Shown: positions 17,190 through 25,785 of the stretch, one piece after another
Numbering within the stretch: position 1 is the stretch's first letter
Layout: each line of letters opens with the position of its first letter
NCBI RefSeq assembly: GCF_002127585.1
Contig: NZ_NEGZ01000014.1
Location: forward strand, 32,651-87,371
Source: Janthinobacterium sp. GW458P
Lineage (GTDB): Bacteria; Pseudomonadota; Gammaproteobacteria; Burkholderiales; Burkholderiaceae_D
DNA: 54,721 bases
Reading direction: 5' to 3'
The notes under the pieces: generated by a model
What the model was told of the DNA's origin: nothing
The model's database searches: none
Seen by the model: the letters and a program-made list of their open reading frames with translations, nothing else
Made by a program: the position numbers and the translations under genes

Positions 17190-17217
17190 AAAAACACCGG
17201 CACAGGCCGGTGTTTTT
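17190..17217. terminator. Bidirectional intrinsic terminator
   Basis: AAAAACACCGGC (17190-17201), loop ACAG, then GCCGGTGTTTTT, with T residues continuing to 17220. The A-run on one side and T-run on the other let it serve both the SRPBCC gene and the convergent M28 peptidase. Confidence 0.92.
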
Positions 17218-17234
17218 TTTATGCGTAGACAGTT

Positions 17235-18851
17235 TTAGCGTTTCACCTTGCCGAACGCCTCGCCCTTGTTCCACGTCGGCAAGTTCTTGTCGTTTGCCAC
17301 TTCGTAGCCGAGGTTCAGGGTGAATTGCGCCTGCTGCACCATGCCCGACAAGTCCCACGACGGGTGGTATTCATCGGTGACCTGGTGGTAATCCTTTTTG
17401 AACGCCACCAGGCGCTCGCCGGAGGCTTTCGGCGCCTGGACGAAGTCGAAGGAGCCGTCGCCGGAAAACACGGCCGAACCCACGTTGAAGGCGGGTACGC
17501 CGGCCTTGGCAAAGGCAAAATGGTCGGCCCGGTAAAAGGCGCCGGACAGGTCGGGAATGGTGGGCGCGAGGCGCAGGCCCATGCGCTTGGCCACCCGCGC
17601 GGCGCTTGCGTACAGGCTGCTGCGCTCGGCGCCGGCCACGCCGATGTCGCGCGTCTTGCCGACGAAATTCATGCTGTCGAGGTTCAGGTCGGCGGCCGTC
17701 TTGGCCAGCGGCCACAGGGGCGCGCGCGTGTAGGCCGTGCTGCCCAGCATGCCCGTTTCCTCGCCGGCCGGCCACAGGAAGATCTGCGTGCGGCGCGCCG
17801 GTTGTTTTACCGCAACCTGCGCCATGGCCAGCAGGGCCGCCGCGCCCGAGGCGTTGTCGATGGCGCCGTTGTAGATGTGGTCGCTCTGGCCGGCGCGGGC
17901 GCTGCCTTCGTCATCCTTGCCCAGGTGGTCCCAGTGCGCCGAGTAAATCACGGCTTCGTCCTTCAGTTTCGGATCCGTGCCCGGCACGATGCCGGCCACG
18001 TTGAATTGCTCGATGCTGCGGATCTGGCTGTTCAATGCCACCTTGACCGTCGCGTTCAGGGCCACGGGACGGAATGCGCGCGTTTCGGCCTGCGCGCGCA
18101 GGGCGTCGAGGTCTTGTCCGGCTTGCTGGAACAGCGCGCGCGCCATGTCTTCCTGCAGCCAGCCTTCCATCGCATTGCCCGCGCCGGCCAGGCTGAAGCG
18201 CTCGTGGCCGAAACCGTTGGCCGGCACCGACCATGGGTAGGAGGCCGATTCCGTCGTGTGGATCAGCAAGACGCCGGCCGCGCCCTGGCGCAGCGCTTCC
18301 TCGTACTTGTAGACCCAGCGGCCGTAATAGGTCAGCGACTTGCCGGCGAAACGGTTTGGCTCGGCTGCGGTCGGCTGCGGGTCGTTGACCATCATGATGA
18401 CGAGCTTGCCCTTCAGATCGACACCCTTGAAATCGTCCCAGTTTTCTTCCGGGGCGCGGATGCCGTAGCCGGCAAACACGAGGGGCGCGTCGAACGCCAC
18501 TTTTTCCTGGCCATTGGCCGCGCCAAAGACGATGTCCTTGCCGAAGGCGGGAGACAAGGTCTTGCCGCCCGCGCTGAAGGTGACTTTGCTCGATGGCAAG
18601 GCCTTGCTGCCGACGATGGTCAGCGCCTGGCGGTAGCTGCCATCCTGCAACGGCTGCAGGCCGGCCACGGCCGCCTGGGTTTCCAGGTAGCGCACGGCCA
18701 GGTCGCCGCCGCGCTGGCCCGTGCCGCGTCCTTCCAGTAAATCGTCGGCCAGGAAGGACAGATGGGCGCGCAGGGGCGCTTCGGCAACGAGCGCTTGGGC
18801 GAAGGCGGTAGTACTGAACAGGCTGGCCGCGAGGACGAGGGGAAAACGCAT
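17235..18851 (-). CDS. Secreted M28-family zinc aminopeptidase with PA domain
   Basis: 538 residues from the ATG at 18851, which follows TGGAG; upstream in-frame codons are not protein-like. Signal peptide 1-19 ('STTAFAQ'). A protease-associated insert occupies about 110-250 ('PLVFAGYGI', 'GAAGVLLIHTT'). The M28 catalytic domain follows with two-Zn ligands H306 ('SAHWDHLG'), D332 ('IDNASG'), E365 ('AGEETG', E364 as general base), D392 ('LNLDSMN') and H489 or H496. All expected ligands are present. It would trim N-terminal residues from peptides in the periplasm or outside the cell. Single gene with its own terminator. Confidence 0.92.
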   Translation of the reverse strand: MRFPLVLAASLFSTTAFAQALVAEAPLRAHLSFLADDLLEGRGTGQRGGDLAVRYLETQAAVAGLQPLQDGSYRQALTIVGSKALPSSKVTFSAGGKTLSPAFGKDIVFGAANGQEKVAFDAPLVFAGYGIRAPEENWDDFKGVDLKGKLVIMMVNDPQPTAAEPNRFAGKSLTYYGRWVYKYEEALRQGAAGVLLIHTTESASYPWSVPANGFGHERFSLAGAGNAMEGWLQEDMARALFQQAGQDLDALRAQAETRAFRPVALNATVKVALNSQIRSIEQFNVAGIVPGTDPKLKDEAVIYSAHWDHLGKDDEGSARAGQSDHIYNGAIDNASGAAALLAMAQVAVKQPARRTQIFLWPAGEETGMLGSTAYTRAPLWPLAKTAADLNLDSMNFVGKTRDIGVAGAERSSLYASAARVAKRMGLRLAPTIPDLSGAFYRADHFAFAKAGVPAFNVGSAVFSGDGSFDFVQAPKASGERLVAFKKDYHQVTDEYHPSWDLSGMVQQAQFTLNLGYEVANDKNLPTWNKGEAFGKVKR

Positions 18852-18985
18852 GGCAACTCCAAAAGTGAATACGGGAAAGCAAAGCAGCGGCAATCTTACT
18901 CTACCGCAATGCTCCAGCGTAGCGCGCGGCATGCGCGCGCCATTGCGGCCACAATGGCCGCTGGCCCGCCGACCAGGAGCGTTCC

Positions 18986-19247
18986 ATGACTAGCCGCCGA
19001 CTTGCAATCGAGTAACACCTTGCGTACCGCCGACGCTACCTTGGTCTGCTACAAGGACAGGCGCAGCGGCGCGCCCGTCGTCTTCAGCCACGGCTGGCCC
19101 CTGTCGTCCGACGCCTGGGAAGAGCAGATGTTTTACCTGGCTTCGCACGGCCTGGCGACGACGCACAGGGACCGCCTGAACGAAGACTTGCTGGAGTTCC
19201 TGCGCCACTCGGTCGATGCGGCAAGCAATATCGAAGCGCACCTGTAA
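18986..19247 (+). pseudogene. Remnant of a chloroperoxidase-like alpha/beta hydrolase
   Basis: The ATG at 18986 has a good AGGAG site but hits a stop after nine codons. In another frame the N-terminus of a non-haem chloroperoxidase-type hydrolase is readable ('TADATLVCYKD', then 'PVVFSHGWPLSSDAWEEQM'). After 'FYLASHG' it jumps directly to the family's C-terminal segment ('LATTHRDRLNEDLLEFL'). About 190-200 residues, including the nucleophile elbow and the catalytic Asp and His context, are missing, apparently by a deletion between two 'HG' codon pairs. It has therefore both a frameshift near the start and a large in-frame deletion, and cannot encode an active hydrolase. Confidence 0.8.
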
Positions 19248-19447
19248 AACAGCCGAATCTATTGTAAAACATATAATATTGCTTGGTTTTTGCACCAATT
19301 GCGTGCGGATCGCCGATTTTTCTGCGTTGTCGATGGCAAAAAACGGCGTTCTGCGGCCTGTGTCCACCCGGTATGGTCCAGTAAAGAGTAAACTAGCAGA
19401 TACACTCTTTCGCATTGGGCGATTCGAGCGAACTTGTGAGTGATTTC
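19248..19447 (+). promoter_or_regulatory. Leader of the DEAD-box helicase gene with -10-like box and stem-loop
   Basis: A perfect TATAAT occurs at 19272-19277, though no good -35 is visible. If used, the 5' leader is about 165 bases, as is common for cold-inducible helicase genes. CGCCG (19311-19315) plus TTTTT (19317-19321) pairs with AAAAA (19338-19342) plus CGGCG (19344-19348), one mismatch between. Promoter assignment is tentative. Confidence 0.45.
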
Positions 19448-21598
19448 ATGTCTGATACACCAATTTCCTTATTTTCCGACCTTAACCTGAGCGAGCCGCT
19501 GGTTCGCGCGCTCAAGGATGTCGGTTACGAAACACCGTCGCCTATCCAGGCGGCCACGATTCCATTATTGCTCGCCAACCGCGACGTGCTGGGACAGGCG
19601 CAAACAGGCACGGGCAAGACCGCCGCCTTCGCCTTGCCTATCCTGTCGCGCATTGATCTGAAACAAAGCTCACCCCAAGCCCTGGTCCTGGCACCGACGC
19701 GCGAACTGGCCATCCAGGTCGCCGAAGCGTTCCAGGTGTATGCCGCCCACATTCCCGGCTTCCATGTGCTGCCGATCTACGGCGGCCAAAGCTACGGCCC
19801 GCAGCTGTCGGCCCTGCGCCGCGGCGTGCACGTCGTCGTCGGCACCCCTGGCCGCGTCATCGATCACCTGGACAAGGGCTCGCTCGACCTGTCCAAGCTG
19901 AAGACGCTGGTGCTCGACGAAGCCGATGAAATGCTGCGCATGGGCTTTATCGACGACGTCGAACGTATCTTGAAAGAAACCCCGGACGGCCATCAAACGG
20001 CCCTGTTCTCGGCCACGATGCCTTCCGTCATCAAGCGCATCGCCACCACCTACCTGGTGAACCCGGCCGAAGTGACCGTGGCCGCCAAGACGGGCACGGC
20101 CGACAACATCCGCCAGCGCTACTGGCTCGTGTCGGGCATGCACAAGCTCGACGCGCTGACGCGCATCCTGGAAGCGGAAGCGTTTGACGGCATGATCATC
20201 TTCGCCCGCACCAAGCTGGGCACGGAAGAGCTGGCCAGCAAGCTGCAGGCACGCGGTTTCTCGGCGGCCGCCATCAATGGCGACATCCAGCAGGCGCAGC
20301 GCGAGCGTACCATCCAGCAATTAAAGGACGGCAAGATCGACATCCTCGTGGCAACCGACGTGGCCGCCCGCGGCCTGGACGTCGAGCGCATCAGCCACGT
20401 CGTCAACTATGACGTGCCGCACGATCCGGAAAGCTATACCCACCGCATCGGCCGCACGGGCCGCGCCGGCCGCAGCGGCGAAGCGATTTTGTTCATCACC
20501 CCGCGTGAAAAGAACTTGTTGAAAGCCATTGAGCGCTCGACCCGCCAGCCGATCGGCATGCTGGAACTGCCGACGATACAGGCCGTCAACGACGTGCGCA
20601 TCGCCAAGTTCAAGGAACAGATCAGCGAAACCCTGGCCCTGGGCGAACTGGAACAGTTCCAGTCGCTGATCGAGGATTTTGAACGCGAACAGAACATTCC
20701 CGCCATCGAAATCGCCGCCGCGCTGGCGAAGATGGCGCGTGGCAATGTGCCTTTGTTGCTGGACAAGAACAAGGCGCGCGAGCAAGCCACGTGGCAGGAT
20801 GACCGTCCCGTGCGCCAGGACCGCTTCGACCGCCCTGAGCGCAACGAGCGTTTCGACCGCGGCGACCGCTTCGAGCGCAGCGAGCGCCCGGCCTTCCCGA
20901 AGAAGGAACGCATCCAGCGCCCGGCCGACGCCGGCATGCAGACGTTCCGTATTGAGGTAGGTCATCAACATGGCGTAAAACCGGGCAATATCGTGGGCGC
21001 CATCGCCAACGAAGCGGGCATCGATTCGAAAAACATCGGCCGCATCGAAATCTATGATGACTACAGCGTCCTGGACTTGCCGGACAGCATGCCGAAAGAA
21101 TTGCTGGACCAGCTGAAAACCGTGTGGGTGGCGGGCCAGCAGCTGCGCATCAGCCGTGACGGCGACGCGCCGGACCTGGCGCCGCCAGCCGCGCCGCGCA
21201 AGCCGTTTGCCGCCAAGTCCGCGCCAGCGTTCAAGGATGCACCAGCGGACGCGGGCGACGCTGCGCCTGCGCCGCGCGCGCCGAAGAAGGAGCGCCCACG
21301 CCCGGGCGTGACGGCTTACCGCATCGAAGTGGGCCGTGAGCACGCCGTGACGCCAAGCAACATCGTCGGCGCCATTGCCAACGAAGCGAACCTGGAAGCC
21401 AAGCATATCGGCCGCATCGATATCTTTGACAACTACAGCGTGCTGGACTTGCCGGAAGGAATGCCGCCGGAAATCCTCGACCACCTGAAATCGGTCGTGG
21501 TCTCGGGCCAGAAACTGCGCATCAGCCTCGATGACGGCACGACGGAGCGCAAGCCTGCGCCACCGCGTCCGAAGTCGCCGCGCAAAACGTTCAAGTAA
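19448..21598 (+). CDS. deaD: DEAD-box RNA helicase, DeaD/CsdA-like, with two RNA-binding domains
   Basis: 716 residues from the ATG at 19448. All helicase motifs are intact: Q motif 'GYETPSPIQAATIP', I 'AQTGTGKT', Ia 'PTRELA', 'TPGR', II 'DEAD', III 'SAT', IV 'IIFARTK', V 'ATDVAARGLDV', VI 'HRIGRTGRAG'. A helical region follows (about 370-445), then an Arg/Asp-rich linker ('DRFDRPERNERFDR') and a DbpA-type RNA-binding domain at about 500-577. A Pro/Ala-rich spacer leads to a second, very similar copy at about 625-702. E. coli CsdA has one such domain. Role: RNA unwinding in ribosome assembly and cold adaptation. Confidence 0.95.
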   Translation: MSDTPISLFSDLNLSEPLVRALKDVGYETPSPIQAATIPLLLANRDVLGQAQTGTGKTAAFALPILSRIDLKQSSPQALVLAPTRELAIQVAEAFQVYAAHIPGFHVLPIYGGQSYGPQLSALRRGVHVVVGTPGRVIDHLDKGSLDLSKLKTLVLDEADEMLRMGFIDDVERILKETPDGHQTALFSATMPSVIKRIATTYLVNPAEVTVAAKTGTADNIRQRYWLVSGMHKLDALTRILEAEAFDGMIIFARTKLGTEELASKLQARGFSAAAINGDIQQAQRERTIQQLKDGKIDILVATDVAARGLDVERISHVVNYDVPHDPESYTHRIGRTGRAGRSGEAILFITPREKNLLKAIERSTRQPIGMLELPTIQAVNDVRIAKFKEQISETLALGELEQFQSLIEDFEREQNIPAIEIAAALAKMARGNVPLLLDKNKAREQATWQDDRPVRQDRFDRPERNERFDRGDRFERSERPAFPKKERIQRPADAGMQTFRIEVGHQHGVKPGNIVGAIANEAGIDSKNIGRIEIYDDYSVLDLPDSMPKELLDQLKTVWVAGQQLRISRDGDAPDLAPPAAPRKPFAAKSAPAFKDAPADAGDAAPAPRAPKKERPRPGVTAYRIEVGREHAVTPSNIVGAIANEANLEAKHIGRIDIFDNYSVLDLPEGMPPEILDHLKSVVVSGQKLRISLDDGTTERKPAPPRPKSPRKTFK

Positions 21599-21653
21599 GC
21601 CATCCCCACGGGCGCTGCGGCGCCTGTGTCGCGGATTGGAGACATATCTCCCC

Positions 21654-21677
21654 ACTGGCGCATTCGCGCCAGTTTTT
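21654..21677 (+). terminator. Intrinsic terminator of the helicase gene
   Basis: ACTGGCGC (21654-21661), loop ATTC, GCGCCAGT (21666-21673), followed by TTTT to 21677. Confidence 0.9.
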
Positions 21678-21830
21678 ATTTTCCCTCAAGAAATGAACAT
21701 GGTTGCCGCGCTATGGTTGCAGGCAGGCGTAGCCACGCGCCGGCCTGTATTGCGTCCGCTGCGCGTCTTTTAATCGGCGCAAGCGCCATGTTTATTGCCC
21801 GCCACATCGATACATAATTTTTTATTAATT

Positions 21831-21848
21831 ATTGCGCATGTGCGCAAT
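21831..21848. promoter_or_regulatory. 18-base palindrome, candidate operator
   Basis: ATTGCGCA, TG, TGCGCAAT: a perfect 8+2+8 palindrome in the AT-rich region about 190 bases before the chemoreceptor start. The binding protein is unknown. Confidence 0.5.
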
Positions 21849-22036
21849 TTGAATTTTGCATTTCAATAAAATCAATCAAGTTGAGTCAAAGTAAATCATA
21901 AAACATAAATGAATTGATTTTTATTATATTGTTTGACTGGCGTCATTGTCGCCGGGGCGATATCTCGTGGGTGCTTGATGTGGTATATTGTTTTTATGTT
22001 TTTGTTATGCTAGTTGAAAAAAATAGAGGAGCGACG

Positions 22037-23701
22037 ATGCGGGTCAACACGCCTATCACGCAAAATGAATACGTATTAAATGACGGCATGACGATTGTTT
22101 CCACCACGGATTTACAGGGAAACATCAATTACGCCAATCAGTATTTCATTGAAGTCAGCGGCTTTTCAGAAATGGAACTGCTGGGAGCGCCACAGAATAT
22201 CCTGCGGCATCCCGATATGCCGGCCGAAGCGTTTGCCGACCTGTGGGACACCATCAAGACGGGCATGCCGTGGACGGGCATGGTCAAGAACCGCTGCAAG
22301 AACGGCGACTTTTACTGGGTCTTCGCCAATATCACGCCCGTCATCGAAAACGGCCGCCCGATCGGCTATATGTCCGTGCGCACCAAGCCCACGCGCGAGC
22401 AGGTCAACGAAGCGGCAGCCCTGTATAAAAGTTTTAAAGACGGCAATAGCGCCAGGCTGGCGATCCGCAATGGCCGCGTCGTGCGCCAGGGCTGGGCCGC
22501 CAGGCTGGCCGAGTGGCGCAAGCTGAGCCTGTCGCAGGACATCGCCCTGCATTGCGCCGTCTTCGGCGTGGTGCTGGCCATCCTCGGCTGCGCCGTGTGG
22601 AGTATCGACGGTGAGACAAGCACGGCCACGCGCAGCTGGCTCAGCGGCGCTGCCGCCGCCGCCGTGGCGCTGATGCTGTATTTCTGGGTCCATCTGCACA
22701 ACTCTCTCGTCGCGCCGCTGGGCGACGCCATCACGGCGGCGCGCAAGATGGCAGGCGGCGATTTGACGGGCGTCATCGACAAGGTGCGTGATGATGACAT
22801 GGGTCAATTGATGGCGGCCTTGCGCCAGACGAATATCAACCTGCACAGCATTATCGGCGACGTGCGCGCCAATTTCGAGGATATCCGCATTACCACGGCG
22901 GAAATTGCCACGGGGAATATGGACTTGTCCAGCCGGACGGAATCGCAGGCATCCAGCCTGGAGCAGACGGCGGCCAGCATGGAAGAACTGACGTCGACCG
23001 TGCAGAACAGCGCCGATCACGTGTCCACGGCCAACGACCTGGCGGCGCAGGCGTCGACCATCGCGGCCAAGGGCGGCACCATCGTCAGCGAAGTGGTCAC
23101 CACGATGGACGAAATCAGCACCTCGTCGCGCAAGATTCTCGACATTATCGGCCTGATCGACGGCATCGCCTTCCAGACCAACATCCTGGCCTTGAACGCG
23201 GCCGTGGAAGCGGCGCGCGCGGGCGAGCACGGCCGCGGCTTCGCCGTCGTGGCGGGCGAAGTGCGGAGCCTGGCGCAACGCTCGGCGACGGCGGCCAAGG
23301 AAGTCAAGCAGCTGATCGACCATTCGATCGCCACCGTGAATGCGGGCAGCGTGCTGACCAGCAATGCGGGCGCCACCATGACGGAAGTGATCGCCTCCGT
23401 GGCCCGCGTGACGGAAGTGATGGACGAGATTTCCTCGACCACGCGCGAGCAGAACCAGGGCATCGGGCAAGTCAACCAGGCTGTCATCCACATGGATGGC
23501 ATCACGCAGCAGAATGCGGCGCTGGTGGAGCAGGCCGCCGCCGCCGCCACCAATCTGGCGCAGCGCACCGACAGCGTGGCCAAGTCGATCGGCATCTTCA
23601 AATTGAAGGCCTCGCCCAAGCGCAAGGTGGCCGGCGCGGGGCGCGGCGCGGGCGCGGGCGTGGCGTCGCGGGCCTTGCTGAAGGCGCGCCAACCCGGTTA
23701 G
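22037..23701 (+). CDS. Aer-like PAS-domain methyl-accepting chemotaxis protein
   Basis: 554 residues; the ATG at 22037 follows GAGGAG. N-terminal PAS domain of the Aer type (about 20-120): '[28 protein letters not shown]', 'NILRHPDMP' and '[11 protein letters not shown]', which in Aer binds FAD and senses redox state. Two hydrophobic segments (about 175-192 and 202-220) form a membrane hairpin with almost no periplasmic part. Then a HAMP region and a signalling domain whose tip is '[44 protein letters not shown]'. The C-terminal tail is rich in Gly, Ala and Arg with no CheB/CheR-binding pentapeptide. Role: energy or oxygen taxis (inferred). Confidence 0.93.
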   Translation: MRVNTPITQNEYVLNDGMTIVSTTDLQGNINYANQYFIEVSGFSEMELLGAPQNILRHPDMPAEAFADLWDTIKTGMPWTGMVKNRCKNGDFYWVFANITPVIENGRPIGYMSVRTKPTREQVNEAAALYKSFKDGNSARLAIRNGRVVRQGWAARLAEWRKLSLSQDIALHCAVFGVVLAILGCAVWSIDGETSTATRSWLSGAAAAAVALMLYFWVHLHNSLVAPLGDAITAARKMAGGDLTGVIDKVRDDDMGQLMAALRQTNINLHSIIGDVRANFEDIRITTAEIATGNMDLSSRTESQASSLEQTAASMEELTSTVQNSADHVSTANDLAAQASTIAAKGGTIVSEVVTTMDEISTSSRKILDIIGLIDGIAFQTNILALNAAVEAARAGEHGRGFAVVAGEVRSLAQRSATAAKEVKQLIDHSIATVNAGSVLTSNAGATMTEVIASVARVTEVMDEISSTTREQNQGIGQVNQAVIHMDGITQQNAALVEQAAAAATNLAQRTDSVAKSIGIFKLKASPKRKVAGAGRGAGAGVASRALLKARQPG

Positions 23702-23726
23702 TGCCGGGGGCAGTCACTGCGTGAGC

Positions 23727-23752
23727 GGAATGCTTCCCATTGGGAGCATTCC
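23727..23752. terminator. Stem-loop between convergent genes
   Basis: GGAATGCTTCCC and GGGAGCATTCC pair around ATT with one bulged base, 25 bases after the chemoreceptor stop and 24 before the end of the lipoprotein gene. No T-tract, so a weak or factor-assisted terminator. Confidence 0.5.
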
Positions 23753-23776
23753 CCCCAGTTTGCTTTTGGGGTACTT

Positions 23777-24085
23777 TTACTGCTTCACCCGATACACTTC
23801 CCCGCTGCGCACCTTCTTCACCACGCCGTCCCCGCCAAACAGAATCACATATTCGCCCTGCGCGCCCGCGGCGGCCGGGTAGCTGTACATCCACACTTCC
23901 TTGCCGCTGTCGAAGCGGATGGCCGTGCTGTCGCCCAGTGCGGCGCGCACCTGTTCGCGCGTGCTGCTGCCCGGCCGCACCACCTGTTCCAGGGTGGCGT
24001 AAGGCACGTTCTTGCTTGCCTGCAAGGCGCGCGTGCCGGAGCAGGCGGCCAGCAGCGCCAGCATGGCGATCAGCAGCCATTTCAT
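23777..24085 (-). CDS. Small lipoprotein, SmpA/BamE-like
   Basis: 102 residues. Lipobox 'LLAACSG' places the lipidated Cys at 15. The mature domain resembles the BamE/SmpA fold: 'TLEQVVRPGSSTREQVRAALGD', where a helix with 'G.TR.QV...LG' is characteristic, followed by strands 'VWMYSYP' and 'YVILFGGDGVVKKV'. True BamE is an essential outer-membrane assembly factor. This one overlaps the upstream gene by 4 bases (ATGA) and is more likely a paralogue acting with that neighbour than BamE itself. Confidence 0.78.
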   Translation of the reverse strand: MKWLLIAMLALLAACSGTRALQASKNVPYATLEQVVRPGSSTREQVRAALGDSTAIRFDSGKEVWMYSYPAAAGAQGEYVILFGGDGVVKKVRSGEVYRVKQ

Positions 24086-24882
24086 GGCGCCACCTCGTCC
24101 ATGTAGTCAAATTCCAGCAGGGTGTCGTCGGGCCAGCTGGCATCCCACAGGGGCGCGTAATACGTGCGGTCGAGCAAGACCTGGCAATCGCAATACGGCA
24201 GCGAGGCGGGCGTTTGCTCGCCGCCCGCATACAGCATGGCGAACGGCAGGGCCAGGCGGCGTTCGCCATGCACGAGGGTGACGCCGAACAGGGGCCGCTC
24301 CGTGAAGAACAGATAATTGCCGTCCGGCTCGGAACACACTTTGTCGGTGCTGTAGAGCATGCTCGACAGCCAGGCGATGATTTGCGGGTCGTTCGAGATC
24401 AGGCCGGAATCCATGCCGGCGCGGCATTCCAGGCGCAGGTCGCCCAGGCGCCGCGTGCCGGGCGGCAAGCCGGGCGTGATGACCTGCGCGCGCCAGCTCA
24501 TGGTGGAAGCCCTGCGGTTGGCGAGCAGCACGGCGTCTTCGCGCGCCGCCTGCGCATTGCGCACGGGGGCAAAGCTGTTGTCCTCTGCCAAGGGGAGCGG
24601 GATGCTGACGGTATCGCCGGCGATGCGCAGCTGCACGCCCGTCATGTCCACGCCGGGCTGGCGCGGCAGCAAACGAAAGCGCAGCACGGCCTGCGGCGCC
24701 AGTGCATGGTCGCGCTCGAAGCGCTCCACGCCCTGCAGCATCTTGCGGTAGGATTTGTCGACGGGGTCGCGCGTGGCGTCCACTTTTACTTGCGGCACGG
24801 GCGCGGTTTGCGCCAGTGCAACAGCGCTGGACAGTGGACCAGCGAGCAAGCCAGCGAGCAGCAAGGAGAGAGGAGTGCGCAT
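24082..24882 (-). CDS. Exported protein of unknown function
   Basis: 266 residues with a signal peptide (about 1-24, ends 'AVALAQ'). I recognise no family. Visible features are a mixed alpha/beta composition, 'MSWRAQVITPGLPPGTRRLGDLRLECRAGMDSG', and 'PYCDCQVLLDRTYYAPLWD' near the C-terminus, plus three or four Cys that could form disulfides in the periplasm. It is the first gene of a two-gene operon with the BamE-like lipoprotein: stop and start overlap as ATGA, so translation is probably coupled. The pair may work together in the envelope (inference). Confidence 0.75.
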   Translation of the reverse strand: MRTPLSLLLAGLLAGPLSSAVALAQTAPVPQVKVDATRDPVDKSYRKMLQGVERFERDHALAPQAVLRFRLLPRQPGVDMTGVQLRIAGDTVSIPLPLAEDNSFAPVRNAQAAREDAVLLANRRASTMSWRAQVITPGLPPGTRRLGDLRLECRAGMDSGLISNDPQIIAWLSSMLYSTDKVCSEPDGNYLFFTERPLFGVTLVHGERRLALPFAMLYAGGEQTPASLPYCDCQVLLDRTYYAPLWDASWPDDTLLEFDYMDEVAP

Positions 24883-24931
24883 GGCTTGATGCTACGCCTT
24901 TTTGCGCGGCAGCCACGCACGGATGGGTATT

Positions 24932-25291
24932 TCAGTATTCGCTATATTTGCGCGCGTCGCCGCGCACCTGCTGCGCCGGGTATTTCTGCGCATTCAGTGC
25001 CATTTTTTCCAGCACGGCCGCGTGCAGGTCAACGCCGCTCTTGTCGGCCAGGCGTACCAGATACATCAGTACGTCGGCCAGTTCGTGGCGGATGCCCGTG
25101 CGCTTGGCTTCGTCCAGCTCGGCGTCCGCGCCCGTGGGCAGCCACTGGTAATGCTCCGCCAGTTCCGCCACTTCCACGGACAGGGCCATGGCCAGGTTTT
25201 TCGGCGTGTGGAACTGGTCCCAGTCGCGCACGGCGGCAAAGGCGCGCAGGCGCGCGCGGATGTCGAGCAGGCTGTCGGCGGGCGCGCTCAT
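24932..25291 (-). CDS. MazG-like nucleotide pyrophosphohydrolase (dCTP pyrophosphatase-like)
   Basis: 119 residues from the ATG at 25291, which overlaps the stop of the acetyltransferase as ATGA. The core of the all-alpha NTP pyrophosphohydrolase family is present: 'NLAMALSVEVAELAEHYQW' with the acidic E..E pair, and 'HELADVLMYLVRLAD' with the second metal-binding E..D pair. Length and layout match the RS21-C6/dCTPP1 branch, which hydrolyses dCTP and modified dCTP to monophosphate and pyrophosphate, cleaning the nucleotide pool. Cytoplasmic. Substrate preference cannot be read from sequence. Confidence 0.88.
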   Translation of the reverse strand: MSAPADSLLDIRARLRAFAAVRDWDQFHTPKNLAMALSVEVAELAEHYQWLPTGADAELDEAKRTGIRHELADVLMYLVRLADKSGVDLHAAVLEKMALNAQKYPAQQVRGDARKYSEY

Positions 25292-25749
25292 GCGGCCGCC
25301 CGCAGCGGCTTTTCCATGAAGACACTGAACGGATCGTCGCGATACTCGCCGTACGGCCCGCGCCGCTGGTAGCCTTGGCGCGCGTACAGGGCGATGGCCT
25401 CGGGCTGGTGGATGCCCGTTTCCAGGGTCAGCAAGCGGCAGCCGCGCGCCAGCGCCTGCTCTTCCAGCAGGGCCAGCAGGCGCCTGGCCAGGCCCAGGCC
25501 GCGGCTGTCCGGGTGCACGTACATGCGCTTGACCTCGCCGAAATCGGGCGTGACGACGATGGCGCCGCAGGCGCGCGCCGCGCCCTCTGGATCGCGGGCG
25601 ACGGCGAACAGCAGGGTGTCCGGCGGCAGGGACGCCAGGTCCAGCGAATAGACGCACTCGGCCGGATACAGGGTTTGTTGATATGCATCAAGCTCGGCGA
25701 TCAAGGCTTGCACGTCGGCTTGCCGCGGCGATTCCAGGTGAATTTGCAT
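25288..25749 (-). CDS. GNAT-family N-acetyltransferase
   Basis: 153 residues. The acetyl-CoA-binding motif A is present in 'VKRMYVHPDSRGLGLARRLLALLEEQA', with the pyrophosphate loop R-G-L-G-L-A. Motif B follows in 'LTLETGIHQPEAIALYARQGYQRRGPY'. The layout matches GNAT enzymes annotated as YbdJ/PhnO-like or amino-acid acetyltransferases; the substrate is unknown. It is the first gene of a two-gene unit with the MazG-like enzyme (4-base overlap). Confidence 0.9.
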   Translation of the reverse strand: MQIHLESPRQADVQALIAELDAYQQTLYPAECVYSLDLASLPPDTLLFAVARDPEGAARACGAIVVTPDFGEVKRMYVHPDSRGLGLARRLLALLEEQALARGCRLLTLETGIHQPEAIALYARQGYQRRGPYGEYRDDPFSVFMEKPLRAAA

Positions 25750-25785
25750 GGTGGAAAGTACGTTGACTGAGATGCCCCCATGGTA

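Larger units (their letters stand above)
21599..22036. other. AT-rich intergenic region upstream of the chemoreceptor
   Basis: 438 bases. After the helicase terminator the stretch 21815-22030 is far more AT-rich than the surroundings and should contain the chemoreceptor promoter. The only clear element is an 18-base palindrome at 21831-21848. An open frame from 21914 joins the chemoreceptor frame but shows no protein-like features before the GAGGAG site. Confidence 0.6.

Noticed and set aside
21914..22036. N-terminal extension of the chemoreceptor
   Set aside because: AT-rich and not protein-like; the GAGGAG site and ATG at 22037 are clear.
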